This document shows positions 7,859 through 17,657 of a stretch of DNA of 59,956 nt, one piece after another. The position numbers and the translations under genes were made by a program. Below the pieces are notes generated by a model, which saw only the letters and a program-made list of their open reading frames with translations, was not told where the DNA came from and searched no databases. Within the stretch, counting starts at the first letter, position 1, and every line of letters starts with the position of its first letter. The DNA comes from an uncultured Lysobacteraceae bacterium (lineage in GTDB: Bacteria; Pseudomonadota; Gammaproteobacteria; Xanthomonadales; Xanthomonadaceae): contig CADECF010000015.1 in the NCBI GenBank assembly GCA_902825775.1, forward strand, positions 1 through 59,956. The letters run 5' to 3'.

Positions 7859-8968
7859 ATGAACGTCCGCCTCGGCAATACGGAAATAGGCCTGTCCCGC
7901 TATCTCGGTTTGTGGACCGCGGTGGTGGTCGCGTTCGCATTGCAGGGCTTCATGCACGATGCGTTCAACGGCGACACGTGGTCGATCTTCGACTATCTGC
8001 GCTGGTCGATGATCCAGTGGTATACCTGGGCCGCGCTCGCGCCGCTCGTGTTCCGTCTTGCCGCGCGCTATCCGCTGCAGCCGCCGCTGCGGCTGGGTTC
8101 GCTCGGCAAGCAGCTCGTTGCCAGCGCAGGCGTGACGCTGCTGGCGATGCTCATCGGTGCGTTTATCTCACAGGCGTTCGAGCCGGGTTCGTTCTCGAAT
8201 CAGTTCCAGCAGTTCGTCAGCCAGCACTTCGCCATCGGTCTGCTCACCTATTGGGCCTTGCTGGCGATACAGCAGGCGGTGCATTTCCAGGCCGAGAAGG
8301 CGCAGCGAGAAGTCGAAGCGAGCCGGCTGGCCACGGAGCTGGCGCAGTCGCGGCTGCAGGCTTTGAAGACGCAGCTGCAGCCGCATTTCCTGTTCAATAC
8401 GCTGCACGCGATCGTGACCCTGCTGGATGAGGACACGCTGTCGGCCGAAGACATGCTGCTGCGCCTCAGCGACCTGTTGCGCGCGTTCCTGGAAGATTAC
8501 GATGGCCAGGAAATCACCCTGCGCCGCGAACTGGCGCTGCTCGACCTGTATCTCGGCATTCAGCGCATGCGCTTCAAGGATCGCCTGACCACGCAGGTGT
8601 ACGTCGCGCCGGACACGCTGGATTGCGCGGTGCCGAGCCTGGTCTTGCAGCCGATCGTCGAGAATGCGATCCGGCACGGCATCGGCCAACGCGTCGGCAC
8701 CGATTGCATCGAGATCGAGAGCCGCCGCGAAGACCAAAGCCTCTGCATCGACGTGCGCAACCGCAACAGCACGCTCGAAAACGAGGGCGAAGCGGCGGGC
8801 CATGGCATCGGCCTGTCCAATACCCGATTGCGCTTGAAAGAACTTTACGGAGACGCCGCGCAGATACGCCTGGACATGATCTGGCCGCAGGGCGTGGTCT
8901 GCCGCATTCGGCTGCCGTTCCGCGAACTCGACGAGCCGGACGAGATGCCGGAGCACGTGCCGGCATGA
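7859..8968 (+). CDS. LytS/YehU-type sensor histidine kinase
   Basis: Membrane histidine kinase of 369 residues. About four hydrophobic segments occupy residues 10-145, followed by a coiled region and the His_kinase motif LQPHFLFNTLHAI with phosphoacceptor His176. The HATPase part has the N-box QPIVENAIRHGIG and a glycine motif GHGIGLSNTRLRL. No extracytoplasmic sensor domain is obvious, so sensing may be intramembrane. The ATG at 7859 places the first helix sensibly; an upstream ATG at 7814 adds 15 unconserved residues. Its stop overlaps the next gene's start as ATGA, so kinase and regulator are translationally coupled. Confidence 0.92.
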   Translation: MNVRLGNTEIGLSRYLGLWTAVVVAFALQGFMHDAFNGDTWSIFDYLRWSMIQWYTWAALAPLVFRLAARYPLQPPLRLGSLGKQLVASAGVTLLAMLIGAFISQAFEPGSFSNQFQQFVSQHFAIGLLTYWALLAIQQAVHFQAEKAQREVEASRLATELAQSRLQALKTQLQPHFLFNTLHAIVTLLDEDTLSAEDMLLRLSDLLRAFLEDYDGQEITLRRELALLDLYLGIQRMRFKDRLTTQVYVAPDTLDCAVPSLVLQPIVENAIRHGIGQRVGTDCIEIESRREDQSLCIDVRNRNSTLENEGEAAGHGIGLSNTRLRLKELYGDAAQIRLDMIWPQGVVCRIRLPFRELDEPDEMPEHVPA

Positions 8969-9741
8969 GCATTTCCGCGCTGGTCGTAGACGACGAACCG
9001 ATCGCGCGCCATGCGATCGTGCGCCTGCTGCGCGAGGATCCGGATATCGAACTGCTCGGCGAATGCGGCGACGGCGCATCGGCGGTGGTGGCGATCCGCA
9101 GCAAGAAGCCCGATCTGGTGTTCCTGGATATCCAAATGCCGGCGATGACCGGCATGGACGTGGCGGCCGAAGTCGGCCCGGAAATCATGCCGGCGACGAT
9201 CTTCGTCACCGCCTACGAGCAATACGCAGTGCGCGCGTTCGAGGCCAATGCGGTGGACTACTTGGTCAAGCCTTTCAGCCGCGAGCGCTTCGCCAGCACG
9301 TTGCGGCGCGCCAAAACCCGCCTGGGGGCTGCAGGCGCAGAAGCGACCGCCACGGCCCGGATTTTGCAGGCCCTGGATGCGTTGCGCCAGCGCGACGACT
9401 ATCTCGAACGCATTCCCGTGCGTGTCGACGAACACGTCGTATTCCTCGACGTCGACGACATCGTCTCGATCAAGGCCAGCCGCAACACGGTGCAGATCCA
9501 CCTCGCCGACCGCGTCCACGAACTGCGCGAAACGATGGCGGCGCTCGCCGCGCGCCTGGATCCCCGCCGTTTCGCCCGCGTCCACCGCTCGGCCATCATC
9601 AACGTGCGTCGCGTGAAGGCCATCCATCCCTGGTTCAACGGCTATCACGTGGTGACGATGGATACCGGACAGCAACTGCGCATGAGCCGCTACCAGCACG
9701 AGGCGTTCCTGCGATTGGCGACGACGCGGCGGGATGCCTGA
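8965..9741 (+). CDS. LytTR-family response regulator
   Basis: Response regulator of 258 residues, partner of the upstream kinase through an ATGA overlap. The receiver domain (1-115) has acidic Asp9/Asp10, phosphoacceptor Asp55 in FLDIQMP, Thr82 and Lys102. The C-terminal LytTR DNA-binding domain (about 155-252) has IPVRVDEHVVFLDVDDIVSI, RFARVHRSAIINVRRV and a final MSRYQHEAFL. LytTR regulators of xanthomonads often control envelope or motility genes, but no target is evident here. Confidence 0.93.
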   Translation: MSISALVVDDEPIARHAIVRLLREDPDIELLGECGDGASAVVAIRSKKPDLVFLDIQMPAMTGMDVAAEVGPEIMPATIFVTAYEQYAVRAFEANAVDYLVKPFSRERFASTLRRAKTRLGAAGAEATATARILQALDALRQRDDYLERIPVRVDEHVVFLDVDDIVSIKASRNTVQIHLADRVHELRETMAALAARLDPRRFARVHRSAIINVRRVKAIHPWFNGYHVVTMDTGQQLRMSRYQHEAFLRLATTRRDA

Positions 9742-9867
9742 TCCGACAACGCATGGTCCTCGTCGTTCCGGTATCCGCTACCGACGCTCGAATTGTCGCC
9801 GGCGCACCGCGGTTTGGGCCATGGCCTCGCCGCAGGTCGCCGCGATATCGTGTCGTTCGACGGCTCC

Positions 9868-10611
9868 TCATGCAGACAGCGTCAATGCAACCGCATCGGC
9901 GCCGGCAGGGAAGCGCAACTGCCCCGACATGTCGTTCGCGGCGCGCCATACCGCTTCGGCCACGTCGGTTTCCGTCGTCACCGCCGCCGGTTGGCCGATG
10001 GCCGCGAAGATGCGCTGGGCGAAGGGCGCGTACGCTTCCGGGATCAGGCCGTCCATCCGGTTGCCGGAATTGCTGATGAAGCGCGTGGTCGGCGCATAGC
10101 CGGGTTCGACCAGCTTGGCACGCACATCGAACGCCTCGAGCTCGAAAGCGAGCGAAGCGGTGAACCCTTCGATGGCGGTCTTGCTCGCGGTGTATGCCGC
10201 CACCAACGGCATCGGCGCCAATGTCGCGCTCGAGGTCACGTTGACCACCGCGCCCGCCCGTCGCGCGCGGAACTGCGGCAGCACGGCCTGCGTCATGGCC
10301 ATCGTGCCGAACGTATTGGTTTCGAAGACTTCGCGGACCGTGGCCATAGGCGTGGCCTCGAAGGCGCCCATGAGTCCGATGCCCGCGTTGTTGACCAGTA
10401 CATCGATGCGGCCGATGGTTTCCATCGCTTGGGCGATGCTCTCCGGCTTGCTCACATCGAGCGCGATCACCCGCAGCCGGTCCGAGCGGGGCAATGCGTC
10501 TTCGCGCGGGGTGCGCATCGTGGCGACCACGTTCCAGCCCTGGGCGTGGAAATGGCGTGCGGTTTCCAATCCGTAGCCGGACGAGCAGCCTGTGATCAGC
10601 ACCGTTTTCAT
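9868..10611 (-). CDS. Short-chain dehydrogenase/reductase
   Basis: Classical SDR of 247 residues. The Rossmann motif TGCSSGYGLE is at 7-16, NNAG at 74-77, catalytic Ser127/128, and YTASK gives Tyr140 and Lys144. Arg33 after the second strand suggests NADP(H) preference. The start at 10611 is supported by GGAG(AA) at proper distance; the longer reading from 10644 adds 11 residues before the fold. It is divergent from an AraC-family regulator 97 bp away, a common arrangement in which the regulator controls the oxidoreductase. Substrate unknown. Confidence 0.88.
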   Translation of the reverse strand: MKTVLITGCSSGYGLETARHFHAQGWNVVATMRTPREDALPRSDRLRVIALDVSKPESIAQAMETIGRIDVLVNNAGIGLMGAFEATPMATVREVFETNTFGTMAMTQAVLPQFRARRAGAVVNVTSSATLAPMPLVAAYTASKTAIEGFTASLAFELEAFDVRAKLVEPGYAPTTRFISNSGNRMDGLIPEAYAPFAQRIFAAIGQPAAVTTETDVAEAVWRAANDMSGQLRFPAGADAVALTLSA

Positions 10612-10646
10612 ATCGTTCTCCGCGGCGTTTTTGGGTAGGATCACGA

Positions 10647-10675
10647 TATACAGCGGAATTAGGACTTACTATAAT
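10647..10675 (+). promoter_or_regulatory. Sigma-70-like promoter for the AraC-family gene
   Basis: TATACA at 10647-10652 and a perfect TATAAT at 10670-10675, 17 bp apart, lie 33 bp upstream of the regulator's ATG at 10709. This AT-rich gap stands out from the GC-rich surroundings. It is within the divergent intergenic region, where a regulator acting on both genes could bind. Confidence 0.6.
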
Positions 10676-10708
10676 GAGAAATCCATATTTTATTATCGAG
10701 CGTCCAGA

Positions 10709-11605
10709 ATGAGCGATCCGCTGGCGGACGTCATCGCACTGCTCAAGCCGCGTACCGTTTTCTCCAAACGCATCAGCGGCGCCGGACGCTGGGGCGTGCG
10801 CTACTCGGACTTCGGTTATCCGAGCTTCTGCGCCGTGCTCGATGGGCGCTGCCGTCTCGAAGTGGACGGCCATCCCGCCGTCGCTATCGAAGCCGGCGAT
10901 TTCGTACTGCTGCCGACGACGCCCGGCTTTACGATGTCCGGCTTCGAACCCGTCGAACCGGAACGCATCGATCCCAAGCTGACGCCTTCCCCCACAGGCG
11001 AGGTTCGCCACGGCAGACGCGGCGGCCGTCCGGACGTGAGATTGCTCGGCGGCTATTTCGTGCTCGACTCGCCCGATCCGGCGCTGCTGTCGTCGCTGTT
11101 GCCCGGGCTGGTCCACGTTCGCGATGCCGAAAGGCTTTCGTTGCTGGTTCGCCTTGTCGGCGAGGAATCCAACGACCGCAAGCCGGGCCGCGAGCTCGTG
11201 CTGGCGCGCCTCATCGAGGTGCTGCTCATCGAAGCGCTGCGCACGATGCCCGGCGGCGACGCGCCGCCCGGCCTATTGCGCGGGCTGGCCGATGCGCGGC
11301 TGGCGCCCGCGCTGCGGCAGATGCACGGCCAGATCGCGCGCGCATGGACGGTGGCGCAGCTCGCCAAATCCGCCGCGCTTTCGCGTTCGGCGTTCTTCGA
11401 GCGATTCATCCGCACCGTAGGCATGCCGCCGATGGAGTATCTGCTGGCGTGGCGCATGGCGGTCGCCAAGGACATGCTCCGCCAACAGGACATCGGACTC
11501 GCCGAAGTCGCCGAACATATCGGCTACGGTTCGGCGAGCGCTTTCAGCACGGCGTTCAACCGGTACGTCGGTCAGCCTCCGAGCCGGTATGCGCGAACGT
11601 ATTAG
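10709..11605 (+). CDS. AraC-family regulator with Cupin_6-type N-terminal domain
   Basis: A 298-residue regulator. Residues 1-195 resemble the cupin-type sensor of AraC proteins (TVFSKRISGAGRWGVRY, CRLEVDGHPAVAIEAGDFVLLP). Residues 205-298 hold the two HTH motifs: WTVAQLAKSAALSRSAFFERF and IGLAEVAEHIGYGSASAFSTAF, ending in the usual PPSRYARTY. It is divergent from the SDR gene, its probable target. The ATG at 10709 follows a clear promoter. The 3' end is 4 bp from the convergent cca stop. Confidence 0.9.
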   Translation: MSDPLADVIALLKPRTVFSKRISGAGRWGVRYSDFGYPSFCAVLDGRCRLEVDGHPAVAIEAGDFVLLPTTPGFTMSGFEPVEPERIDPKLTPSPTGEVRHGRRGGRPDVRLLGGYFVLDSPDPALLSSLLPGLVHVRDAERLSLLVRLVGEESNDRKPGRELVLARLIEVLLIEALRTMPGGDAPPGLLRGLADARLAPALRQMHGQIARAWTVAQLAKSAALSRSAFFERFIRTVGMPPMEYLLAWRMAVAKDMLRQQDIGLAEVAEHIGYGSASAFSTAFNRYVGQPPSRYARTY

Positions 11606-11609
11606 GGCG

Positions 11610-12833
11610 CTATGCGCCGCGCGCCTGCCGGATCGCTGAGATGCGCGCCTTACGCAGCGCCGCGCCGAGCGCCGGGCCTTCCAAACCTTCGCGCGCGACG
11701 TCCGCGCCCCGCACCGCGAGCGCGGCGGCATGCAGGCGCACCAGCTCGCGGCCTTGCGGGTAATCGGCATCGGCCATGCCGCCGCGGCCGCGCTTGTCCG
11801 CCTCGCAGACCAGCGCCAGTTGCGCGATGCGTTCGGGTTTGCGGAACGCGTCGCAGCGTGCAAGCAGGTCGTGCACGGTGTCGTCGCGCAGTTCGGCCAG
11901 GCGGTGCACGTTGAGATGTTCGCGGCAGGCCATCACGGCCAGGTCGCGATGCGCGGCCGGCACTTTCAAGCGCTCGCACAGCGCCAGCAGCGGCGCCACG
12001 CCGCGCTGTTCGTGTTGGATGTGCTGGGGCAGTTCTTCGGCGGGCGTCAGCGCTTTGCCAAGATCGTGGGTGAGCGCGGCGAAGCCGATCGCGTCGTCGC
12101 CCGGCGCCAGGCGTGCGGCCATGTCGCAAACCATTTCGATATGAATGCCGGTGTCGACTTCGGGATGATAGTCGGCGCGCTGAGGCACGCCGTACAGCGC
12201 TTCGGCTTCCGGCAGCACCGCCTGCAATGCGCCGCTGTCGTGCAGCGTGCGCAAGAAAGCCGACGGCCGTGGCGAAGCCAGCGCACGCGTCAATTCCTGC
12301 CAGACGCGTTCGGGCACCAGCGCATCGAGTTCGCCCGACGCGGACATCTTCCGCATCAATGCCATCGTGTCCGGCGCGACTTGGAAACCCAGCGGCGCGA
12401 AACGCGCCATGAAACGTGCCGCGCGCAGCACGCGCAAGGGGTCTTCGACGAAGGCCGGGCCGACATGGCGCAGCACGCGCGCTTCGAGATCGCGCAAACC
12501 ATCGTACGGATCCGCCAATCGCCCGTCTTCGTCTTCGGCCATCGCATTGATGGTGAAATCGCGGCGGCCGAGATCTTCTTCCAGCGTCACCGCCGGATCG
12601 CTGTCCACTACGAAGCCGCGATAGCCGCGCCCGGATTTGCGTTCGGTGCGCGCCAGCGCGTACTCCTCGCCGGTGCGCGGATGCAGGAAGACGGGGAAAT
12701 CGCGGCCGACCGGTTTGAAGCCTGCGGCGAGCATCGCTTCGGGCGTTTCGCCGACTACGACGTGATCGCGGTCGCCGGGCGGCAGCCCGAGCAACCGGTC
12801 GCGCACCGCGCCGCCGACGAGATAGGTCTTCAT
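11610..12833 (-). CDS. cca: Multifunctional CCA tRNA nucleotidyltransferase
   Basis: Adds or repairs the 3' CCA end of tRNA without a nucleic-acid template. The 407-residue length matches the gammaproteobacterial form with an added HD phosphohydrolase domain. Seen are [10 protein letters not shown] (7-16), the catalytic DRD at 21-23, [10 protein letters not shown] and the HD motif LTHDLGK in the C-terminal half. It is 40 bp downstream of the lytic transglycosylase gene on the same strand and is probably cotranscribed. Intact. Confidence 0.96.
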   Translation of the reverse strand: MKTYLVGGAVRDRLLGLPPGDRDHVVVGETPEAMLAAGFKPVGRDFPVFLHPRTGEEYALARTERKSGRGYRGFVVDSDPAVTLEEDLGRRDFTINAMAEDEDGRLADPYDGLRDLEARVLRHVGPAFVEDPLRVLRAARFMARFAPLGFQVAPDTMALMRKMSASGELDALVPERVWQELTRALASPRPSAFLRTLHDSGALQAVLPEAEALYGVPQRADYHPEVDTGIHIEMVCDMAARLAPGDDAIGFAALTHDLGKALTPAEELPQHIQHEQRGVAPLLALCERLKVPAAHRDLAVMACREHLNVHRLAELRDDTVHDLLARCDAFRKPERIAQLALVCEADKRGRGGMADADYPQGRELVRLHAAALAVRGADVAREGLEGPALGAALRKARISAIRQARGA

Positions 12834-12873
12834 GCCGCGATGATGCCCGATTGCGGCGCGGGCCGGACAGCCG

Positions 12874-14835
12874 TCAGGCCTTGGGCGGATCGGCCAACGG
12901 GCAGACGAAGCGCTTGCGCTTGCCGGAATCGATGCCGCGCATGCGGTCGCTCAACGTCAGCGCATCGCCGTTCAAGCGCCAGTCGTAGATCACGCTGAAG
13001 GCCAGCACCCGCGCCACGTATTCGCGGGTTTCCTTGTAGCTGATCGTTTCGATCCAGACATCGGGATCGAAACCCGGGCGTTGCGCCTGCCAGCGCGCGG
13101 TCGGCGTCGGCCCGGCGTTGTAGGCGGCGATGGCGACATAGGTCTGGCCGTACTTGTCTTCCATCTGCCGCATGTAGGCGGTGCCCAATGCGATATTGGT
13201 TTCCGAGTCGTACAGATCGTCGGCGCCGCTGTAGGGCAGGCCGATGCGGCGCGCGGTCGCTGCGCCGGTGGCGGGCACGATCTGCATCAGGCCCATCGCA
13301 TTGGCGGCCGAACGGGCCTTGGGATTGAAAACGCTCTCGGCGCGGATTTCGGCCGCGACCCAGGCGGGGTCGAGACTGTGCTTGGCCGATTCGCGGCGGA
13401 TCGCGGCGTCGTGGTGCAGCGGGAAACGCAATTGGTACAGGCGCAATTCGTCCGGCCGGCTTTTGCCGCCGTAATTGCCGAGCGCGAATACGGCGCGGTC
13501 GAACCAGCCGTTGTCCTGCGCGACCGCGACCGCGGCGCGGCGTTGCGTATCGTCGAAACGGGCCAGCGCGCTGTCCCATTCGCGTTGCGCCCAGCCGGTG
13601 CGGTCGATGCGGTACAACGCCATCGCGCGAAGGATGGCCGGGTCGCGCGCGACGACCGCTTTCGCCGGCGTGTCGTTGGGTTCCCACGGGCACAAGGCAT
13701 AGGGCTCGCCGAGACGGTCCGCGGCCAGGAAGCCGTGGAATTCCGGCTTGCGTGCGGCCTTGCGGTACAGCGCCGGCGCGGCGCCCTTATTGCCGGTGAG
13801 TTCGGACAGGCGCGCTTCGAAATACGTCCAACGCGATTCGTCGCGCTGTTTGACGCCCATTTTCTTGATCGCCGCCAGCGCCGCCGGCCAGTCGCCGCGC
13901 GACAGCGCTTCGCGCGCGCGCCACTCGTGCAGGCGCTCGTCGTACGCGGACTCCGGCACCGCGTTCAAGCGGCGCGCGGAATCGGGTTCGTACGAGGCCA
14001 CCGTCCACAGCGCGGCCTGGTACAGCACGCGGGCGCGTTCGGCCTCGCTGAAACCGAGCGCATCGGAATATTTCTGCAGCTGCATTTCGGCGGCGATCGG
14101 GGTCGATTTCGCCAACCGCGCCAGGCCCTGCGAAGCGACCATGCGGCTGCGCGCCGTTTTCGGCCAGTTGAGCGCGCGTTCGTGCACCGCTTCCATGAAA
14201 GCGGCGTAATCGTTGGCCAATGCGGCTTCGTCGGCGGGCAATCCGCGGGCGGCGGCGCGCATCACCGACGGTTGCCATTCGGCCGCGGCCAGATCCAGGC
14301 GTTCCCAACGCAGCGCGGGCGGCAGCCCGCCTTTCGCGGCGAGCACCGAGAACACGGTTTCGCATTCGCCGGGCAGTACCTTGCCGGTGCGCCATACCGC
14401 TTGCGCGTCTTTCGTCCATTGCGCATCGGCGGCGCCGGTGGCCTGGCGCGCATTCAATTCGGCGCAGCGCAGCGTGCTGTCTTTGATCGACGGCGACCAC
14501 GCGGCGCGGAACGCGGCCCAGTCCTGCCGGCGCGATGCGGCGGGCAGCCAGATCTCGCGGAAGGCCTCGGCCACGGGTTGGCCCTGGTAGCGCGCCAGGA
14601 AAGCCTGCGCCTGCGTCGCGGGTAGCGTGTCGATATCGCGGCGCAGTGCGGCGTATTCGATCCAGCCGTACAGCGGGTCGCGGCTCAGCGATGCGTATTG
14701 GGCGGCGTCGAATTGGCCGCGCTCGGCGGCTTCGATCGCGGCGCGCACTTGCGCATCGGACGATTGCGCCTGCGCTGCCGCGGTGAAGGCCAACAGTGCG
14801 GTTGCGAGTAGCATGCGGGGGTTGGGTAGGCGCAT
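12874..14835 (-). CDS. slt: Soluble lytic murein transglycosylase (Slt70-like)
   Basis: Periplasmic enzyme of 653 residues cleaving the MurNAc-GlcNAc bond of peptidoglycan with 1,6-anhydro product. A signal peptide ([17 protein letters not shown]) is followed by a long alpha-helical superhelix region (about 25-470) and a C-terminal SLT domain: [13 protein letters not shown] with catalytic Glu500, GLMQIVP, and AAYNAGP. The start at 14835 precedes the signal; an internal ATG seven codons later also fits. The frame stays open upstream but the added residues are unconserved. It is divergent from a TauE-type gene 83 bp away. Confidence 0.93.
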   Translation of the reverse strand: MRLPNPRMLLATALLAFTAAAQAQSSDAQVRAAIEAAERGQFDAAQYASLSRDPLYGWIEYAALRRDIDTLPATQAQAFLARYQGQPVAEAFREIWLPAASRRQDWAAFRAAWSPSIKDSTLRCAELNARQATGAADAQWTKDAQAVWRTGKVLPGECETVFSVLAAKGGLPPALRWERLDLAAAEWQPSVMRAAARGLPADEAALANDYAAFMEAVHERALNWPKTARSRMVASQGLARLAKSTPIAAEMQLQKYSDALGFSEAERARVLYQAALWTVASYEPDSARRLNAVPESAYDERLHEWRAREALSRGDWPAALAAIKKMGVKQRDESRWTYFEARLSELTGNKGAAPALYRKAARKPEFHGFLAADRLGEPYALCPWEPNDTPAKAVVARDPAILRAMALYRIDRTGWAQREWDSALARFDDTQRRAAVAVAQDNGWFDRAVFALGNYGGKSRPDELRLYQLRFPLHHDAAIRRESAKHSLDPAWVAAEIRAESVFNPKARSAANAMGLMQIVPATGAATARRIGLPYSGADDLYDSETNIALGTAYMRQMEDKYGQTYVAIAAYNAGPTPTARWQAQRPGFDPDVWIETISYKETREYVARVLAFSVIYDWRLNGDALTLSDRMRGIDSGKRKRFVCPLADPPKA

Positions 14836-14918
14836 CGGCGGACTATAGCCGATGGTTCGTGAACCGGAATTTCGCCGGAATCCGCGGCGCGCGGCGGTCG
14901 ACGAGGGCATTCGAAACG

Positions 14919-15713
14919 ATGGAAGGCATCTGGATGTTTCCGCTGCTGGGCGCGATCGCCGGCGTGCTCGCGGGCTTGCTCGGGATCGGCGGCGGTCTGG
15001 TGCTCGTGGCGGCATTGGTGTGGCTGCTGCCGTTGCACGGCGTACCCAAGGAGGCGGCGATGCATGCCGCGCTGGCCAGTTCGATGGCCAGCATCATCAT
15101 GACCGCGGCCTCTTCGGCCTATGCCCATCACCGCCGCGGCAGCGTGCTGTGGCCGACGGTGGCGTGGATGGTGCCGGGATTGCTGCTCGGCGGCTGGCTC
15201 GGCAGTTTGCTGGCGGTGCATCTGGACGGTGGCGTGTTGCGTTGGTGCGTAGCGGGCTATTGCTATCTCGCGGCGGCGCAGCTGACCTGGGGCGGCGTGA
15301 AAGTCGGCGGACACGACGACCTGCGTCCGCGGGGCTTGCCGATGAGCGCGGCCGGTGTCGGCATCGGCGCCGTGTCGGCGGTGGTCGGCATCGGCGGCGG
15401 CAGCATGACCGTGCCGCTGCTGGTATGGCGCGGCGTGGCGCCGGTGCGTGCGGTCGGCACGTCGTCCGCCTGCGGTATCGCCATCGGCATCGGCAGCGCG
15501 CTGGGTTACGCCTTGAACGCGCCCGCGGGCGCGTTGCCGTCGCACGCGGTCGGCTATGTCTATCTGCCGGCGGCGATCGGCGTCGCGGTCGCGTCGGTGC
15601 TGGCCGCGCCGTACGGCACGCGGCTGGCGCATGCGATCAGCGGCACGGCTTTGAAGCGGGTGTTTGCGATCTTTCTCGTCGTGATGGGCAGCAGTCTGCT
15701 GTTTGGGGGTTGA
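14919..15713 (+). CDS. TauE/SafE-family membrane permease
   Basis: Integral membrane protein of 264 residues with about eight hydrophobic segments. Two family-typical glycine repeats are present, GVLAGLLGIGGGLVLV near residue 15 and GAVSAVVGIGGGSMTVPLLV in the second half, reflecting the internal duplication of TauE/SafE (DUF81) permeases. Members export sulfite, sulfoacetate or related anions; the substrate here is unknown. The ATG at 14934 with GGAAGG seven bases upstream is an equally good start and would shorten the protein by five residues. Confidence 0.9.
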   Translation: MEGIWMFPLLGAIAGVLAGLLGIGGGLVLVAALVWLLPLHGVPKEAAMHAALASSMASIIMTAASSAYAHHRRGSVLWPTVAWMVPGLLLGGWLGSLLAVHLDGGVLRWCVAGYCYLAAAQLTWGGVKVGGHDDLRPRGLPMSAAGVGIGAVSAVVGIGGGSMTVPLLVWRGVAPVRAVGTSSACGIAIGIGSALGYALNAPAGALPSHAVGYVYLPAAIGVAVASVLAAPYGTRLAHAISGTALKRVFAIFLVVMGSSLLFGG

Positions 15714-16188
15714 TATCGATCCGGCGCGATCGATCCGGACGTCGCCTTAGCGAAAATCCGCAAAAAAGCCACGTCACCCAACTGCTGCGAATCAAAATCT
15801 AATACCTGCGTAAGAAGGTCAACCACGACGAGAGCAAGCCCGCCCGCGGGTTTGTCAGGTGCTTCGAATCACTTGAGCTTCGGGCCCTTTCTTTGGTTAC
15901 TTTCTTTGGGCCAACAAAGAAAGTGACCCGGCGCAGCCGGAAGCTTTTTTCCATGGCGCGAGTCGCTGCGTCAGTCACCGGCCACGTCGAGCTGGGCCAA
16001 GAGCGAAGGGCCAAGTCACTGGATCCCCGCCTTCGCGGGGATGACGGCTTTAGGGGCAAGAGCAACATGGGTCCCAGCTTTGGCTGGGATGACGGCATGA
16101 AAGCAAGAGCAGCGGAGCAAGCTCTGCTCTACGACGCAGAGCAAATGCAGCGGGGCAAGTCCCGCTCTGCAAATGCGGAACGCGGTGG
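15714..16188. repeat. Composite palindromic repeat array (copy E2)
   Basis: No gene is seen in this 475-bp gap. The element spans about 15858-16170. It has a hairpin made of CTTTCTTTGG and CCAACAAAGAAAG (about 15888-15927), the core GCAGCCGGAAGC-TTTTTTCCATGGCGC (15934-15960), the CCCCGCCTTCGCGGGGATGACGG palindrome (16025-16047), the GGGTCCCAGC...GGGATGACGG palindrome (16070-16095) and a GCGGAGCAAGCTCTGCTCTAC unit (16110-16132). The first 140 bases after the TauE stop show nothing recognisable. Confidence 0.85.
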
Positions 16189-16962
16189 TTAGCGCAGGGC
16201 TTTTTCCGGGACGTCCAGTTCTACCGACAATGCGAGATGGTCGGAAAACGCGGCTGGGAACGCGCGCGCGCCGGCGAGCGTCAGCGTATCCGTGACCAGG
16301 ATGTGGTCGATCGCGCGCTGCGGGCGCCAACTGGGAAAGGTGGGCACGCAAATCGCCGGCGGTTGCAGCCGCGTGTGCTTGTACAACGTCTGCATTTCGG
16401 GGCGATCCGGCATGCAGTTGAAATCGCCCATCAGCACGGCGTGCTTGTGGTCGGAAAGCAGCTCGGCGATATACGCCAGCTGCGCGCGCCGCGATTGCGC
16501 GCCCAGCGACAGATGCGCGACGGCCACGGTCAGCCCCTGGTCGCCGTCGCCGAAACGCGCCATCAGCACGCCGCGGCCGGAAATGCGGCCGGGCAGCGCG
16601 TGGTCGGTGACTTCTACCGGTTCGAGCTTGCTGAGCAATCCGTTCGCGCTGGAGGCGAGATTGCCCACGCGGCGATTGGGCTGGTGGCTCCAGTAATCGA
16701 AACCGCCGCGCTCGGCCAGGTAATGCGTCTGGTTGGTGAAGCCCGAACGCCAGCTGCCCGGATCGCTTTCCTGCAAGCCGACGATGTCATGCTCGCCCGC
16801 CAACTGGGCGATGGTGTCCAGCGATCCGCGCTTGTTGCCCGCGGGCAGCACGTGCGACCAGCTGCGCGTGGCGTAGTCGCTGTAGCGGCGGGTGCTGGAG
16901 CCGGCCTGGATGTTGGCGCTGAGCAGGCGCAGCCGGCGTTGGTCTTGGCCCGAATCAGGCAT
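16189..16962 (-). CDS. Endonuclease/exonuclease/phosphatase-family protein
   Basis: A 257-residue protein of the metal-dependent EEP (DNase I-like) superfamily. Motifs are in order: LLSANIQAG, VGLQESDPG (metal-binding Glu), MGDFNCMPDRPE, AIDHILVT and FSDHLAL with the C-terminal Asp-His. Phosphodiesterase or phosphatase activity follows from the family, but nucleic acid and lipid substrates cannot be told apart. It is last in the unit c4-DsbA-DsbA-DsbA-EEP. A TTG at 16983 would overlap the preceding dsbA stop; ATG 16962 was preferred because conserved sequence starts later. Confidence 0.87.
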   Translation of the reverse strand: MPDSGQDQRRLRLLSANIQAGSSTRRYSDYATRSWSHVLPAGNKRGSLDTIAQLAGEHDIVGLQESDPGSWRSGFTNQTHYLAERGGFDYWSHQPNRRVGNLASSANGLLSKLEPVEVTDHALPGRISGRGVLMARFGDGDQGLTVAVAHLSLGAQSRRAQLAYIAELLSDHKHAVLMGDFNCMPDRPEMQTLYKHTRLQPPAICVPTFPSWRPQRAIDHILVTDTLTLAGARAFPAAFSDHLALSVELDVPEKALR

Positions 16963-16979
16963 GGCCTCGTCGCGCGCGA

Positions 16980-17612
16980 TCAACGGCGCGCCTTACGCTC
17001 CTTGGCGATCAATTGGTCGGCGATGCGCAGCATATCCGTGTAACTGACGCCCAATACGCGGTACTTGCCGTTCACGATCAGGCTCGGCGTGCCCTGCAGG
17101 TCGACCGCGACGGCGAAATCCCGCGCGCGCTGCAGCTTGGCGTCCAGGGCCGGCGCCTGCATGGCGGCGGCGAACGCGGGCGCGGTGACGCCGTAAGCCG
17201 AATAGAACGCGGCCAGCTCGTCGATCGACGCGTTGCGCGGCAAGGTGATATCGGTGTTGACGGCGTTGAACACCGCGTCGTGGGTGCGCGCGAACAGGCC
17301 CGGCTTGTTTTGCGATGCGTAGAACGCGCGCGCGAACGGGTCGTCCAGGCTGTAGGTGGCCGGCACGTAGGTGAAACGCACGTCCGCGGGCAGCTTCTGC
17401 TTCCAGCGATCGACGAGCGGTTGGAACTGGGCGCAGTAGTGGCAGCTGTAGGCGAAGATCTCGACCACTTCCACTTTGCCGTTCAGAGGCTCGAACGGTT
17501 GCGCTTGCGGGAGTTCCACGTAGTCGGTGCCGGGAATCAGCGCTTGCGCGGATGCCAGAGTCGGTAGCGCGAGCGCTGCGAGCAGCGACCACGTCGCGAG
17601 GCGTTTGAACAT
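16980..17612 (-). CDS. dsbA: Periplasmic thiol:disulfide oxidoreductase DsbA (CHYC type)
   Basis: Soluble periplasmic DsbA of 210 residues introducing disulfide bonds into exported proteins. A Sec signal ends near ASAQA. The thioredoxin-fold active site is Cys57-His-Tyr-Cys60 in EIFAYSCHYCAQF, and the cis-Pro loop is GTPSLIVNGKYRV. A CHYC dipeptide differs from the classical CPHC and would shift the redox potential. GGAG lies nine bases before the ATG. It is the third of three consecutive dsbA paralogues, 45 bp after the second. Confidence 0.93.
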   Translation of the reverse strand: MFKRLATWSLLAALALPTLASAQALIPGTDYVELPQAQPFEPLNGKVEVVEIFAYSCHYCAQFQPLVDRWKQKLPADVRFTYVPATYSLDDPFARAFYASQNKPGLFARTHDAVFNAVNTDITLPRNASIDELAAFYSAYGVTAPAFAAAMQAPALDAKLQRARDFAVAVDLQGTPSLIVNGKYRVLGVSYTDMLRIADQLIAKERKARR

Positions 17613-17657
17613 GGAACGAGGCTCCGGAGCGGCTTCTTGAAAGAGGGTTAACGAACC

